Positions 41,591-51,049 of a DNA stretch of 64,000 bases are shown here, piece after piece (the first letter of the stretch is position 1; every line of letters begins with the position of its first letter). The stretch covers positions 1,909-65,908 of the forward strand of contig NZ_FOSE01000002.1 in the NCBI RefSeq assembly GCF_900114185.1. The letters are read 5' to 3'. A model generated the notes under the pieces. It was not told the origin of the DNA. It did not search any database and saw only the letters and a program-made list of their open reading frames with translations. Position numbers and translations under genes: made by a program. This DNA comes from Cellulomonas sp. KH9. Lineage in GTDB: Bacteria; Actinomycetota; Actinomycetes; Actinomycetales; Cellulomonadaceae.

Positions 41591-44389
41591 ATGGCCGACG
41601 TCGTCCCCCCTGACGGGCACCCGGACCCGGCCGGTGCGCCGGGGTCCGCCGCCGCACCCTACCCGGCAGGCTGGGAGGCGGACGTCGTCCTCACGGACGG
41701 CACCACCACGCGGTTGCGCCCGATCCGCCCGGACGACGCCGACGCGCTGCAGTCGTTCCACGTCGCGCAGTCCGAGCGCTCGACGTACCTGCGGTTCTTC
41801 GCGTCGCTCGACCGGCTGCCGGAGCGCGACCTCGAGCGGCTCGTGACGGTGGACCACGTCGACCGGGTGGCCCTCGTGGCCGTGACGGGGTCGCCCGAGG
41901 CGGGCACGCCCGAGCGCATCATCGGCGTGGCGCGGTACGACGTGGTCGAGCCCGAGACCGCCGAGGTGGCCTTCAACATCGCCGACGCCCACCAGGGCAA
42001 GGGCCTGGCCTCCGTGCTGCTCGAGCACCTGGCCGCGGCGGCGCGCGAACGAGGCGTCCGGCACTTCCTCGCCGAGGTGCTGCCGCAGAACGGCCGCATG
42101 CTGGCCGTCTTCAAGGAGGCCGGGTACGAGGTGCGCCAGCGCACCGAGGACGGCGTCGTGCAGGTGACGTTCGACATCGACCCCACCGAGCGGTCGCTGG
42201 CCGTCGCCGCGGACCGGGAGCACCGGGCCGAGGCGCGCTCGATGCGCGCGCTGCTCACGGCGCGGTCGGTTGTCGTGGTGGGACCCGGACCGGAGGCGGC
42301 CGGGTCGCTGGCCGCCCGCCAGGCCGAGCGCGTCCTCGACGGGCTCGCGGACCAGGCGCGTGCCGGACGGCTGACGGTGCACGCGGTCGCCGTGGGCGCA
42401 CCCGAGGGCCGGGACGGGGCGGCGGAGGTCGACGCGGACGGGGTGCACCACCACACGCGGATCGACGACGTGCCGGGGCCCGTCGAGCTCGCCGTCGTGG
42501 CGCTGCCCCCCGAGCGCGTCCTCGACGCGGCCCGCCGGCTGGGCGCGCTGGGCGTGCGCGGGCTCGTGCTGCTGTCCAGCGGGTTCGCCGAGTCGGGCCC
42601 GGAGGGGCTCGCGCGGCAGCGCCTGCTGCTGGGCGTGGCCCACGGCGCCGGCATGCGCGTGGTCGGCCCGGCCTCGTTCGGGCTGATCGCGACGCAGGAC
42701 GGCACCCTGCTGGACGTGTCGCTGGCCACGCGCCCGCCGCGACCGGGGCGCGTCGGGCTGTTCTGCCAGTCGGCGCCGCTGGCCGTCACGCTGCTGGGCG
42801 CGGTCGAGCGCCGGGGCCTGGGGCTCGCCCAGCTCGTCTCGGCGGGGCACCGCGCCGACGTGTCCGGCAACGACCTCATGCAGTTCTGGGGCGAGGACGA
42901 CGGCACCGACGTCGTGGCCCTGTACCTGGAGTCGATCGGCAACCCCCGCAAGTTCTCGCGCATCGCCCGCCGGCTCGCGGCGCACAAGCCGGTGGTCGTC
43001 CTCACGGCGGGCCGGTCGGGCCACGTCGCGCCCCCGGGCCACGCCGTGCGGCCGACCCGTGCGCCCCGCCGCACCCTGGAGGAGGTGCTGCGCCAGTCCG
43101 GCGTGATCCGGGTCGACAACGTCCACCAGATGCTGGACGTCGTCCAGCTGCTGGCGCACCAGCCCCTGCCGCGCGGACGACGCACCGCGGTGCTCGCGAC
43201 CTCCACGGGCGTGGCCGCCCTGGTCGCGGAGGCCGCCGCCGCCGCCGGCCTGGTCGTGACCGACCGCGTCGAGCTGCTCGCCGAGGACGCGTCGCCGCAC
43301 GAGGTGCACGACGCCGTGGAGCGGGTCTACGGGGACCCCGACGTGGACGTCGTGATCGTCCTGCGCATCCCGACCCTCGGGGTGCCGGACGCGGTCCTGC
43401 CCGGGGAGGTCGCCCGTGCCGCGGCCCGCACCGGCAAGTCGACGGTCGCGTGCATCCACGACCTGCACGGTGTGACGCCCGACCTGGCGGCCGCCGCCCC
43501 GGACGGTCGGGTGTGGACCGTGCCCGCGTACGCGGCACCGGAGGACGCCGCGCTCGCCCTGGGCCGGGCCGCGCGCTACGCCGCGTGGCACGCCGCCGAC
43601 CGGGGACGCCCGGTGCAGCCCGCGGGCGTCGACACCCGCGCCGCGGCCCGCCTGGTGGCGCGCCTGCTGGCCGCGTCGGGCGCCACCGACGGCTCCCCGC
43701 TGCCGCTCGACCCGGCCCAGACCGCCGAGCTGCTGGCCGCCGCGGGGGTCCACGTGTGGCCCTCGGTGCGCGTGCGCGACGCGGACGAGGCGGTCGCAGC
43801 CGCCGACGCGCTGGGGTGGCCCGTCGCGGTCAAGACCACCGTGCCGGCGCTGCGGCACAGGGCCGACCTCGGCGGTGTGCGGCTCGACGTCGCCGACGCG
43901 ACCGAGCTGCGCGCGGACGTCGCCGGCATCCTGGCGCTCGCGGGCGAGCACGACCCCGGACCCGGCGTGCCGCCCCTGGAGGTGCAGGCGATGGCCCCGC
44001 ACGGCGTCGCGTGCGTCGTGCGGTCCACCGAGGATCCGCTGTTCGGGCCCGTCATCAGCCTGGGCGTGGCCGGGGACGCGGCCGACCTCCTCGGTGACGT
44101 GGCGTACCGGGTGCCGCCGCTGACGGACGTCGACGTCGCCGAGCTCGTGCGCACGCCGCGGGCGGCACCCCGGCTCTTCGGGTACCGGGGGCTGCCGGCC
44201 CTCGACGTGGCGGCGCTGGAGGACCTGGTCGCCCGGGTGTCCGTGCTCGCCGACGCCCTGCCCGACGTGCGGTCCCTCGAGCTCAACCCGGTGGTCGTCT
44301 CACCGCACGGTCTCGCCGTGCTCGGCGCGTACGTCACGGTGGCACCGGCCGACCGCGCCGACGCCACCCGCCGGCTGGCGCGGCCGTGA
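41591..44389 (+). CDS. GNAT acetyltransferase fused to ADP-forming acyl-CoA synthetase-like domain (Pat type)
   Basis: 932 aa. Residues ~30-195 are a GNAT domain ([50 protein letters not shown]). Then a CoA-binding and ligase region (~215-560) and a C-terminal ATP-grasp (~690-930, [10 protein letters not shown]...). This order (GNAT first) is reversed relative to E. coli PatZ and is known from actinomycetes. The SHTG phospho-His loop is degraded ([17 protein letters not shown]), so the synthetase part probably senses rather than catalyses. Role inferred: protein lysine acetylation, e.g. of acyl-CoA synthetases. Confidence 0.88.
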   Translation: MADVVPPDGHPDPAGAPGSAAAPYPAGWEADVVLTDGTTTRLRPIRPDDADALQSFHVAQSERSTYLRFFASLDRLPERDLERLVTVDHVDRVALVAVTGSPEAGTPERIIGVARYDVVEPETAEVAFNIADAHQGKGLASVLLEHLAAAARERGVRHFLAEVLPQNGRMLAVFKEAGYEVRQRTEDGVVQVTFDIDPTERSLAVAADREHRAEARSMRALLTARSVVVVGPGPEAAGSLAARQAERVLDGLADQARAGRLTVHAVAVGAPEGRDGAAEVDADGVHHHTRIDDVPGPVELAVVALPPERVLDAARRLGALGVRGLVLLSSGFAESGPEGLARQRLLLGVAHGAGMRVVGPASFGLIATQDGTLLDVSLATRPPRPGRVGLFCQSAPLAVTLLGAVERRGLGLAQLVSAGHRADVSGNDLMQFWGEDDGTDVVALYLESIGNPRKFSRIARRLAAHKPVVVLTAGRSGHVAPPGHAVRPTRAPRRTLEEVLRQSGVIRVDNVHQMLDVVQLLAHQPLPRGRRTAVLATSTGVAALVAEAAAAAGLVVTDRVELLAEDASPHEVHDAVERVYGDPDVDVVIVLRIPTLGVPDAVLPGEVARAAARTGKSTVACIHDLHGVTPDLAAAAPDGRVWTVPAYAAPEDAALALGRAARYAAWHAADRGRPVQPAGVDTRAAARLVARLLAASGATDGSPLPLDPAQTAELLAAAGVHVWPSVRVRDADEAVAAADALGWPVAVKTTVPALRHRADLGGVRLDVADATELRADVAGILALAGEHDPGPGVPPLEVQAMAPHGVACVVRSTEDPLFGPVISLGVAGDAADLLGDVAYRVPPLTDVDVAELVRTPRAAPRLFGYRGLPALDVAALEDLVARVSVLADALPDVRSLELNPVVVSPHGLAVLGAYVTVAPADRADATRRLARP

Positions 44390-44454
44390 GCCCGTCCGGG
44401 GGACGTCCCTGGCGCGCCCGTCACCGCCGGACCGGCCCGCCCGCGCGGGGATGG

Positions 44455-44460
44455 GAGGAT
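44455..44460 (+). promoter_or_regulatory. Leaderless-type -10 (GAGGAT) for DUF5998 gene
   Basis: 6 nt before GTG 44467; resembles GAGGAT before the TRIC gene. Confidence 0.4.
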
Positions 44461-44466
44461 GGTGGC

Positions 44467-45039
44467 GTGCCTGCACTCTCCACCGCGCTGCGTGACGACC
44501 TGCACCGTGCCGGGTACTACCCGGAGCTCGTCGGCGAGGTCCTCGAGCTCGCCCTGGCCGGCGAGGACACCGTCGCCCACCTGGTCCACCCCGAGACGAC
44601 GTTCGACGGTGCGGAGGTGCGACGGCACGTCACGGTGCTCGTGCTGACCGCGACCCGGTTCGTCGTCACCCACGTCGACGACCACCCCGCGGACTCCGAG
44701 CACCCGTCGGCCAGCGCCCAGGCGACGACCGAGGCGGTGCCGCTGCGCGAGCTGCGCTCGGTGGCCTTCACGCACGTCATGAACGACCCGCAGGAGCACC
44801 GCGCCGGCGACGGCGCCTCGGAGCTGACGCTGGCGATCGGCTGGGGTGCCGTGTCCCGCGTCGACCTGGAGCCCGCGTCGTGCGGCGACCCCCAGTGCGA
44901 CGCCGACCACGGCATGAGCGGCTCGATCACCCCCGACGACGTGGTGGTGCGGGTGAGCGCCGCGGCGGAGGGACGCGAGGCGGTGCTCGCCGCGATGCGG
45001 TTCGGGCGCACGCTCTCGGCGGCGACGACCCAGCGGTGA
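44467..45039 (+). CDS. DUF5998 family protein
   Basis: 190 aa soluble protein with DDLHRAGYYPELVGEVLELALAGED near its start and a CGDPQCDADHG cysteine pair. The family is actinobacterial and of unknown function. The stop overlaps the following phosphodiesterase gene (GTGA), so the two are co-translated. Confidence 0.8.
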   Translation: MPALSTALRDDLHRAGYYPELVGEVLELALAGEDTVAHLVHPETTFDGAEVRRHVTVLVLTATRFVVTHVDDHPADSEHPSASAQATTEAVPLRELRSVAFTHVMNDPQEHRAGDGASELTLAIGWGAVSRVDLEPASCGDPQCDADHGMSGSITPDDVVVRVSAAAEGREAVLAAMRFGRTLSAATTQR

Positions 45040-46202
45040 GCGTGTCCGCGCGGGCCGGGGCCCTGCCGCACCCCGACGAGCTGGTGACCCCGGGCGACGG
45101 GCCGTCGCTGCGGCACGTGCTGCCCGCGGTGGCGGCCTCGCTGGGGGTCGACGTCGCCGACGGCGCACCCGCCCAGGCGCTGCTGGGGCTGCCGGCCGCG
45201 ACCCGCGCCTGCGTGGTGCTGGTCGACGGGCTCGGCCACCTCAACCTCGCCGAGCGCGGTGGGCACGCACCGTTCCTCCGCTCGCTGCTGGCGTCCTCGC
45301 AGCCGCTGCTCAGCACGTTCCCCTCGACCACGGCGACGGCGGTCGCCGCGTTCGGCACCGGGTGCGGTCCGGGCCGCACCGCGATGCTCGGCTACACCGT
45401 GCGGGTGCCCGAGACCGGCCGCCTGGGCAACCTCGTCTCCTGGACGGACATGCCGCCCGCGGACCGCTGGCAGCCGCACCCCACCGTGTTCGAGCAGCTG
45501 GGTGCCGCCGGCGTGCGGGTCACCAGCGTCGGACCGGCCCGGTTCCAGGGCTCGGGGCTCACCGGTGCCGCCCTGCGCGGCGCGCGCTACGCGGCCGCGG
45601 AGTCGCTGGACGACCGCGTCGACGCGGTGGTGCGGGCGCTGCGCGAGCCCGGGGTGGCCTACCTGTACTGGCACGACGTCGACAAGACCGGGCACCACCA
45701 CGGCTGGGGCTCCTGGCAGTGGGGCGAGGCGCTCGCGGAGCTCGACGCCGCGCTGGGGCGGCTGGCACGCTCGCTGCCCCGCGACACGCTCCTGGTCGTC
45801 ACCGCCGACCACGGGATGGTCGACGTCGACCCGGCTCGTCGGCGCGACGTGGGCACGGACCCGGTGCTGGGCGACGGCGTCGCGACCGCCGGGGGAGAGC
45901 CCCGCGCGCTGCACCTGCACGTCGCCGACGGCGTCGACCCCGGTGCCGTCGCCGCCCGCTGGCGCGACGAGCTGGGCGACGACGCGGTCGTGCGCACGCG
46001 CGACGAGGCGGTCGGGGCCGGGTGGTTCGGGCCGGTGGAGCCGCGCGTGCTCCCGGTGGTCGGTGACGTGGTCGTCGCGATGACCGGGGCCGCGACGGTG
46101 GTCGACTCCCGCACGCAGACGCCGGCGTCCGTCGCCCTCGTGGGCGTGCACGGGTCGCTGACGGCCCGCGAGATGCTCGTGCCGCTGCTGGTGCACCGGT
46201 GA
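45036..46202 (+). CDS. Alkaline phosphatase family protein (nucleotide pyrophosphatase/phosphodiesterase type)
   Basis: 388 aa. VVLVDGLGHLNL, FPSTTATAVAAFGTG (nucleophile Thr), YLYWHDVDKTGHHHG and TADHGMVDVD carry the two-metal ligands of the nucleotide pyrophosphatase/phosphodiesterase branch. No clear signal peptide or membrane anchor, so probably cytoplasmic. Substrate unknown. Coupled to the DUF5998 gene. Confidence 0.88.
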   Translation: MSVSARAGALPHPDELVTPGDGPSLRHVLPAVAASLGVDVADGAPAQALLGLPAATRACVVLVDGLGHLNLAERGGHAPFLRSLLASSQPLLSTFPSTTATAVAAFGTGCGPGRTAMLGYTVRVPETGRLGNLVSWTDMPPADRWQPHPTVFEQLGAAGVRVTSVGPARFQGSGLTGAALRGARYAAAESLDDRVDAVVRALREPGVAYLYWHDVDKTGHHHGWGSWQWGEALAELDAALGRLARSLPRDTLLVVTADHGMVDVDPARRRDVGTDPVLGDGVATAGGEPRALHLHVADGVDPGAVAARWRDELGDDAVVRTRDEAVGAGWFGPVEPRVLPVVGDVVVAMTGAATVVDSRTQTPASVALVGVHGSLTAREMLVPLLVHR

Positions 46203-46233
46203 GCGGGCGAGCCGTGCGACGGAGAGGCTGAGC

Positions 46234-46914
46234 GTGGCCGAGCTGGTGTTCTTCTCGGGGACGATGGACTGCGGCAAGTCGACGCTGGCGCTGCAGATGC
46301 ACCACAACCACGCCGCACGCGGCCGCGACGGGGTGCTGTTCACCCGGCAGGACCGCGCGGGCAACGCCACGATCTCCTCGCGGCTGGGTCTGCAGCGCCG
46401 GGCGGACGAGGTGGACGACACCACCGACTTCTGGGCCGAGGTCGTGACCCGGCGCACGCGCGGCCGGCCGGTCGACTACCTCATCGCCGACGAGGCGCAG
46501 TTCTACACCGCCGTCCAGGTCGAGCAGCTGGCCCGCGTCGTCGACGAGCTGTCCGTCGACGTCTACGCCTTCGGCATCACGACGGACTTCCGTGCCCGGC
46601 TGTTCCCCGGGTCGGCGCGCCTCGTCGAGCTGGCCGACCGGGTGGAGGTGCTCCAGGTCCGGGCCCTGTGCTGGTGCGGGGCGCGGGCCACCCACAACGC
46701 GCGCACCCTGGACGGCGTCATGGTCGTCGAGGGCGACCAGGTCGTCGTCGGCGACGTCGCGGGTGGGGCCGGCGAGGTGGCCTACGAGGTCCTGTGCCGC
46801 CGTCACCACGTGCGGCGCATGACCGCGCGCGTGGCCCGCGCCACCGGCCCGTCGGCGCAGACCCTGCTGTTCGACGACGAGGCGGGCGACCGCCGCGGCG
46901 GCACCGCTCCCTGA
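46234..46914 (+). CDS. tdk: Thymidine kinase
   Basis: 226 aa. P-loop SGTMDCGKSTLA, lid Arg region, Walker B-like YLIADEAQFYT, and zinc site LCWCGARAT plus LCRRHH. Salvage of thymidine to dTMP. Type II (human TK1-like). GTG 46234 is 31 bp after the previous gene. Confidence 0.95.
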   Translation: MAELVFFSGTMDCGKSTLALQMHHNHAARGRDGVLFTRQDRAGNATISSRLGLQRRADEVDDTTDFWAEVVTRRTRGRPVDYLIADEAQFYTAVQVEQLARVVDELSVDVYAFGITTDFRARLFPGSARLVELADRVEVLQVRALCWCGARATHNARTLDGVMVVEGDQVVVGDVAGGAGEVAYEVLCRRHHVRRMTARVARATGPSAQTLLFDDEAGDRRGGTAP

Positions 46915-46959
46915 GCGGGGCAGGGCTGCGTGCGGGGCCCTGGCCGAGCGGCGGGCCTC

Positions 46960-46987
46960 GTCCGTGCGACGGTGCCGTCGCACGGAC
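46960..46987. terminator. Terminator between tdk and sepH
   Basis: Perfect 13-bp stem (GTCCGTGCGACGG and complement) with a TG spacer, between convergent genes. Confidence 0.82.
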
Positions 46988-46988
46988 C

Positions 46989-48068
46989 TCACTCCGGCTT
47001 GGCGCCGAAGACGATCTCGTCCCAGCTGGGCACCTTGGCGCGCGTGCGCCGGGAGCGTCGCTCACCGGACCCCGGTCGGGGCTCCGCGGCGTCGTCCGGG
47101 GTGGGCGTCTCCGGGGCGGGAGCCGCCGCGGGGGTCGCCGGCACCGCACCGGTCGGCGGGGAGGTCCGCTCGCCGCGGGGTGGCGTCAGCACGACCGCCT
47201 CGCGCGCGGGGTCGGCGTCCCGGGGGTGCGCGCCCGGCGCACTCGCCTCGTCGATCGTGCCGGTCACGGCCCCGTCGTCGACCGGGCCCGCCGTGAAGTC
47301 GAACGCGTGCTGCGGGCCGAAGCCCTCGAACTCCTCGTCGTCACCGTCGAGCTCCAGGGGCTGGCGCACGCCACGGCGCGTGCGCAGCTCGTCGAGCAGC
47401 ACGTGCGTGGGCTCGGGCTCCTCGGGGGTCACCTCGCCCATCGCCTCGAGGTCGAACACCACGTCCCGCACGGCCGCCAGGTGCCGCCGCGCCGCGGGCT
47501 CGTCGATCTCGGTCTCGGAGAGCCAGCGCGCCTCGTCGTCGTCGGCGACGACGGCGCGTCGCACGGGGTCGTACGTCCAGCGGGCGGTGCGCGGACCGTC
47601 GTCGACGACGAACCGCGCCACGACGGTCCAGGGGCCCGTGCCCTCGCGCGCGGCGTCCCACGCCAGCGACCCGACGTCCACGCCGCGGGCCGCGAGGCGG
47701 TCCGTGACCAGGTCGCCGAGCAGGGGGGCACCCGAGTCGCGCCCGACGCGCGTGCCGCGCGCCTGCTCCGCGACGTACTCACGCTCGGCCAGGACGGGGC
47801 CCTCGTAGCGGCGCACGGACTCGACGGGCACGCCCGCGGCGTCGGCGACCTCCTGCGCGGTGGCGCCGGCCCGGATCCGCGACTGGATCTCGCGAGGGCT
47901 CAGCGACCCGGCCTGCTCGGCGCGCAGCTGCTCCAGCTGCGGCCGGTCACGGCGCACCGCCGCCCGCAGCGGGTCGTCGATGCGCAGGCGGAAGCGCTGC
48001 CCGTCGGGCGCGACGACGACGAGGTGCTCGCCGTCCTCGTGCAGACCGACCAGCTCCAGCTCACCCAT
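46989..48068 (-). CDS. sepH: Septation protein SepH
   Basis: 359 aa. N-terminal DUF3071 domain (MGELELVGLHEDGEHLVVV; helix-turn-helix-like LSPREIQSRIRAGATAQEVADAAGVPVESVRRYEGPVLAERE) and a long disordered Pro/Glu-rich C-terminus ending RRTRAKVPSWDEIVFGAKP. SepH promotes FtsZ assembly at the division site in Streptomyces and mycobacteria. ATG with GGGGAGG upstream on the minus strand. Confidence 0.94.
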   Translation of the reverse strand: MGELELVGLHEDGEHLVVVAPDGQRFRLRIDDPLRAAVRRDRPQLEQLRAEQAGSLSPREIQSRIRAGATAQEVADAAGVPVESVRRYEGPVLAEREYVAEQARGTRVGRDSGAPLLGDLVTDRLAARGVDVGSLAWDAAREGTGPWTVVARFVVDDGPRTARWTYDPVRRAVVADDDEARWLSETEIDEPAARRHLAAVRDVVFDLEAMGEVTPEEPEPTHVLLDELRTRRGVRQPLELDGDDEEFEGFGPQHAFDFTAGPVDDGAVTGTIDEASAPGAHPRDADPAREAVVLTPPRGERTSPPTGAVPATPAAAPAPETPTPDDAAEPRPGSGERRSRRTRAKVPSWDEIVFGAKPE

Positions 48069-48080
48069 ACGACCTCCCCG

Positions 48081-48097
48081 GGCTCCAGGAGGGAGCC
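48081..48097 (-). promoter_or_regulatory. Leader hairpin just upstream of the sepH ribosome-binding site
   Basis: GGCTCC-AGGAG-GGAGCC, a perfect 6-bp stem touching the Shine-Dalgarno region (48074-48080). Could tune translation of sepH. Confidence 0.4.
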
Positions 48098-48190
48098 TGC
48101 CATCTCCGGGCCGCGAACGCGCGCACCTGCTCCGGTGCGCCGCGGCATCCGCGACGTGACGTGCGTCCCGCCGGCCGCCCGGGCCTGCGC

Positions 48191-48196
48191 GAGGAT
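48191..48196 (+). promoter_or_regulatory. Leaderless-type -10 (GAGGAT) for TRIC/UPF0126 gene
   Basis: 6 nt before GTG 48203. Confidence 0.45.
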
Positions 48197-48202
48197 GGGG
48201 GT

Positions 48203-48847
48203 GTGACGCCCGAGCTGCTGGCCCAACCGCTGCTGGAGGTCGCCGGCGTGTTCGTCGGGGCCATGTCCGGCGCTCTGGCGGCGGTGCGCAAGCAGTTCGA
48301 CATCTTCGGCATCCTCGTGCTCGCCTGGGCGGCCGGTCTCGGCGGCGGGGTGCTGCGCGACGTGCTGATCGGTGCGGTGCCGCCCGTCGGCATCAGCGAC
48401 CTGCGCCTCATGGCGGCCGCGCTCGCCGGCGGGCTCGTCATGTACTTCGGCCACCCGCGGCTCGAGCGTGCCCGCCGCGTCATCAACGTCCTCGACGCCG
48501 GCGCCCTGGCGCTCTTCACGGTGGTCGGGACCATGAAGGGCCTGGAGTACGGGACCACCGCGGTGGCCGCCGTCGTGGTGGGCGTGCTCACCGGGGTCGG
48601 GGGCGGCATGCTGCGGGACCTCCTCACGGGCGAGGTGCCGGTCGTGCTGCACCACCGGCAGCTCTACGCCGTCCCCGCCCTGCTGGGGTCCGCCGCGGTG
48701 GTCGCGCTGTGGCACCTGGGATGGGCCGGCGGGGTCGGCCTCGGCGCCGTCGCCGCGGGTGTCTTCGTGCTGCGCGTCGCCGCGCTGCGGTTCCGCCTCA
48801 ACGCCCCGGGACCGTGGCGGGGGAGCGGGTCCGGCGGGGCCCGCTGA
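48203..48847 (+). CDS. TRIC cation channel / UPF0126 membrane protein
   Basis: 214 aa, about seven transmembrane helices arranged as two glycine-rich halves: RKQFDIFGILVLAWAAGLGGGVLRDVLIG and GVLTGVGGGMLRDLLTGEVPVVL. The UPF0126 family was linked to prokaryotic TRIC-like trimeric cation channels. Substrate uncertain. Divergent from sepH. Confidence 0.88.
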   Translation: MTPELLAQPLLEVAGVFVGAMSGALAAVRKQFDIFGILVLAWAAGLGGGVLRDVLIGAVPPVGISDLRLMAAALAGGLVMYFGHPRLERARRVINVLDAGALALFTVVGTMKGLEYGTTAVAAVVVGVLTGVGGGMLRDLLTGEVPVVLHHRQLYAVPALLGSAAVVALWHLGWAGGVGLGAVAAGVFVLRVAALRFRLNAPGPWRGSGSGGAR

Positions 48848-48880
48848 CGCCGTCGGCGCGGGGTGCGCGGCCGCCTGCGG

Positions 48881-48886
48881 CAGGAT
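48881..48886 (+). promoter_or_regulatory. Leaderless-type -10 (CAGGAT) for the IMPase gene
   Basis: 6 nt before GTG 48893. Confidence 0.45.
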
Positions 48887-48892
48887 GGCGGG

Positions 48893-49771
48893 GTGAGCAC
48901 GCCTCCCGCCGGCCCGTCCGCCACCCCGTCCACGGAACCGTCCGCGGAACCGTCCGCCCAGCTCGTCGCCGACCTCGTGGCCGTCGCCCGGCAGGTCGCC
49001 GTGGCCGCCGGCCGGCTGGTGCACGACGGCCGTCCCGAGACCGTCGGGGTGGCCGCGACCAAGTCGAGCGCCGTCGACGTCGTCACCGCCATGGACCTGG
49101 CCAGCGAGGAGCTGGTGCGTGCCGAGCTCGCCCGGCTGCGACCCGACGACGGCATCCTCGGGGAGGAGGGCGGACACGTGGCCGGCACGTCGGGTGTCAC
49201 GTGGGTGGTCGACCCCATCGACGGCACCGTGAACTACCTCTACGGGCTGCCCGCGTACGCCGTGAGCGTCGCCGCGGTCCTCGGCGAGCCCGCCCCGGGC
49301 GCGTGGACCGTCCTCGCCGGCTGCGTGCACGCACCGGCGACGGGGGAGATGTGGGCCGCGGGACGCGGGCAGGGTGCCCACCTCGACGGGCGTCCGCTCG
49401 TCGTGGCTCCGGCACCGCCGCTCGACCGGTGCCTGCTCGGCACCGGGTTCGGGTACGTCGCCGAGCGGCGCCGCGCCCAGGCCCGTGTGCTGGCGGAGCT
49501 GCTGCCCCGGGTGCGTGACGTGCGCCGGGCGGGAGCCGCCGCCATCGACCTGTGCCAGGTCGCCACGGGCAGGCTCGACCTGTACTACGAGCGCGGGCTG
49601 CAGCCCTGGGACCTCGCGGCCGCCGGTCTGGTGGTGGCGGAGGCCGGTGGTGTCGTGACGGGGCTGCGCGGCCGCCCGGCCGGGCCCGACATGGTGGTCG
49701 CGGGCTCGTCGGAGCGGGTCGCCGAGCTGGTCGCACTGCTCGCGGGGCTGGACGCGGACGCCCCCGACTAG
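48893..49771 (+). CDS. suhB: Inositol monophosphatase family protein
   Basis: 292 aa. Metal site GEEGG and DPIDGTVNYLYGLPAYAVSVA, then AAIDLCQVATGRLDLYYERGLQPWDLAA with the last Asp. Hydrolyses inositol phosphates or related sugar phosphates. A repetitive SATPSTEPSAEPSA N-terminus is unusual and likely disordered. Same position as Rv2701c suhB. Confidence 0.9.
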   Translation: MSTPPAGPSATPSTEPSAEPSAQLVADLVAVARQVAVAAGRLVHDGRPETVGVAATKSSAVDVVTAMDLASEELVRAELARLRPDDGILGEEGGHVAGTSGVTWVVDPIDGTVNYLYGLPAYAVSVAAVLGEPAPGAWTVLAGCVHAPATGEMWAAGRGQGAHLDGRPLVVAPAPPLDRCLLGTGFGYVAERRRAQARVLAELLPRVRDVRRAGAAAIDLCQVATGRLDLYYERGLQPWDLAAAGLVVAEAGGVVTGLRGRPAGPDMVVAGSSERVAELVALLAGLDADAPD

Positions 49772-49861
49772 CCGTCCGGCGACGCGGTGTGCGACCGTGG
49801 TCACGGTGGTCCGCGATAGCGGTCTGACCTGCGGCGACGGTGCCCGGCGAGTGGTGCGCGT

Positions 49862-49877
49862 CATGTCCGCGGACATG
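49862..49877. promoter_or_regulatory. 16-bp perfect palindrome upstream of the DUF4193 promoter
   Basis: CATGTCCGCGGACATG, centred 19 bp before a predicted -35 (TTGTTC, 49889-49894; 16-bp spacer; -10 TAATGC 49911-49916). Looks like an operator for an unknown dimeric regulator. Confidence 0.45.
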
Positions 49878-49888
49878 GGCACGTGTCC

Positions 49889-49916
49889 TTGTTCGCATCC
49901 AGGCCGGAAGTAATGC
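49889..49916 (+). promoter_or_regulatory. Promoter of the DUF4193 gene
   Basis: -35 TTGTTC, 16-bp spacer, -10 TAATGC. Predicted start near 49922 gives a ~90-nt leader, unusual here where many genes have none. An upstream weak hairpin (49794-49807) may end the IMPase transcript. Confidence 0.5.
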
Positions 49917-49997
49917 AGAATCCGACCCGCGCCGGGAACAAAACGCTGACGTGGCGCCTTGATCCCGCGTACCACGATCACTGCTGCAGAAGACGGA

Positions 49998-50012
49998 GTG
50001 TGACGCTCACAC
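49998..50012 (+). promoter_or_regulatory. Hairpin abutting the DUF4193 start codon
   Basis: GTGTGA-CGC-TCACAC, a perfect 6-bp stem directly before ATG 50013, overlapping the edge of the GGAG ribosome site. In mRNA it could hide the start. Confidence 0.45.
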
Positions 50013-50312
50013 ATGGCAACCGACTACGACGCCCCGCGCAAGACCGAGGAGGACCTGAGCGAGGACTCGCTCCAGGAGCTCCAGGCCCGGCGCTCCGACA
50101 AGAACTCGGGCGTGGTGGACGAGGACGAGACGGAGGCTGCCGAGGGCTTCGAGCTGCCCGGCGCCGACCTGTCCGGCGAGGAGCTCTCCGTCCGCGTCCT
50201 TCCCCGCCAGGCCGACGAGTTCACGTGCTCGAAGTGCTTCCTGGTGCACCACCGCAGTCAGCTCGCCTACGAGCGCGACGGCATGCCCGTCTGCTCGGAG
50301 TGCGCTGCCTGA
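50013..50312 (+). CDS. DUF4193 zinc-ribbon protein
   Basis: 99 aa, acidic first half ([16 protein letters not shown]...[25 protein letters not shown]) and a C-terminal four-Cys ribbon (CSKC...CSEC). Widespread in actinobacteria (Rv2699c) with no assigned function. Followed by a strong terminator shared with the convergent DUF3093 gene. Confidence 0.9.
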   Translation: MATDYDAPRKTEEDLSEDSLQELQARRSDKNSGVVDEDETEAAEGFELPGADLSGEELSVRVLPRQADEFTCSKCFLVHHRSQLAYERDGMPVCSECAA

Positions 50313-50335
50313 CGACGCGCCTCGTCGACCACCGA

Positions 50336-50367
50336 CCGGCCGGTCACCCCTCGGGGTGGCCGGCCGG
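50336..50367. terminator. Terminator after DUF4193, overlapping the DUF3093 3' end
   Basis: 15-bp stem with one G-U pair built on CCGGCCGG repeats; right arm lies within the last codons of the DUF3093 gene. Confidence 0.75.
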
Positions 50368-50895
50368 CGTCGTGCCGGGGGCGGGTCGGGTGCCCGGCTG
50401 CGCGCCGGACGCCAGCAGCGTGGCGACGAGCCGGTCGGGGCGCCGCGTCGAGACGATCCAGTACGGGGTCGGGTCCTGCGGGTCCACGACCTCGACACGC
50501 ACCGCGGTGCCGATCCACGACCGGAGGCAGGCGTACGCGCGGGCGTCCAGAGCCGGCCCGAGCTCGGTGCGCAGCGCGGTGCGGTCGAGGACCCGGGGTG
50601 CGGCCAGCACGTCGACCGGGATCCGCGCGGGGCCTGCCTGCAGTGTGCCCTGCGCGACCCGGACCAGGGGAGTGGTGAGCACCGCACCGGCCAGCCCGGC
50701 GCCCAGCGCGAGCACCCCCGCCGCGAGGGCCAGCCGCGTGTCGACGGGCACGAAGGCGATCCCGAGAACGACGGCGAAGGCGACGACCGCGACCCAGCCC
50801 AGGGGGCCGGGCCACAGCTGCTCGCGGAAGCGGCGGGCGTGGTCGTCCGTGCCGGACGGCTCGGGAGGTGTGCCGGGGTCGGGTGTGGCGGTCAT
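50344..50895 (-). CDS. DUF3093 membrane protein
   Basis: 183 aa. Two adjacent transmembrane helices ([19 protein letters not shown] and [19 protein letters not shown]) then a soluble C-terminal domain with [26 protein letters not shown] and [20 protein letters not shown]. Family of unknown function, kept next to dut (Rv2698). Start ATG 50895 faces the dut promoter. Confidence 0.88.
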   Translation of the reverse strand: MTATPDPGTPPEPSGTDDHARRFREQLWPGPLGWVAVVAFAVVLGIAFVPVDTRLALAAGVLALGAGLAGAVLTTPLVRVAQGTLQAGPARIPVDVLAAPRVLDRTALRTELGPALDARAYACLRSWIGTAVRVEVVDPQDPTPYWIVSTRRPDRLVATLLASGAQPGTRPAPGTTPAGHPEG

Positions 50896-51035
50896 GCGCC
50901 CAGGATCTCATCGCGTGCGGCCCCCGCGCGGTGCGGGACGGCCGCGTCGCGGGCCGCGGGGCGCTGCCCGGCGGGGCCGGCGGACGGCTGTGCCGCGGTG
51001 TGGCGCAGGGTGGCGCGGGTCGCGCGCGCCCACGG

Positions 51036-51041
51036 TAGGGT
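51036..51041 (+). promoter_or_regulatory. Leaderless-type -10 (TAGGGT) for dut
   Basis: 8 nt before GTG 51050. Confidence 0.5.
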
Positions 51042-51049
51042 CGGCCCCC

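Noticed and set aside
49998-50012. CRP-type site TGTGA...TCACA
   Set aside because: The spacer is only 3 bp rather than 6, so it does not fit CRP; treated as a hairpin.
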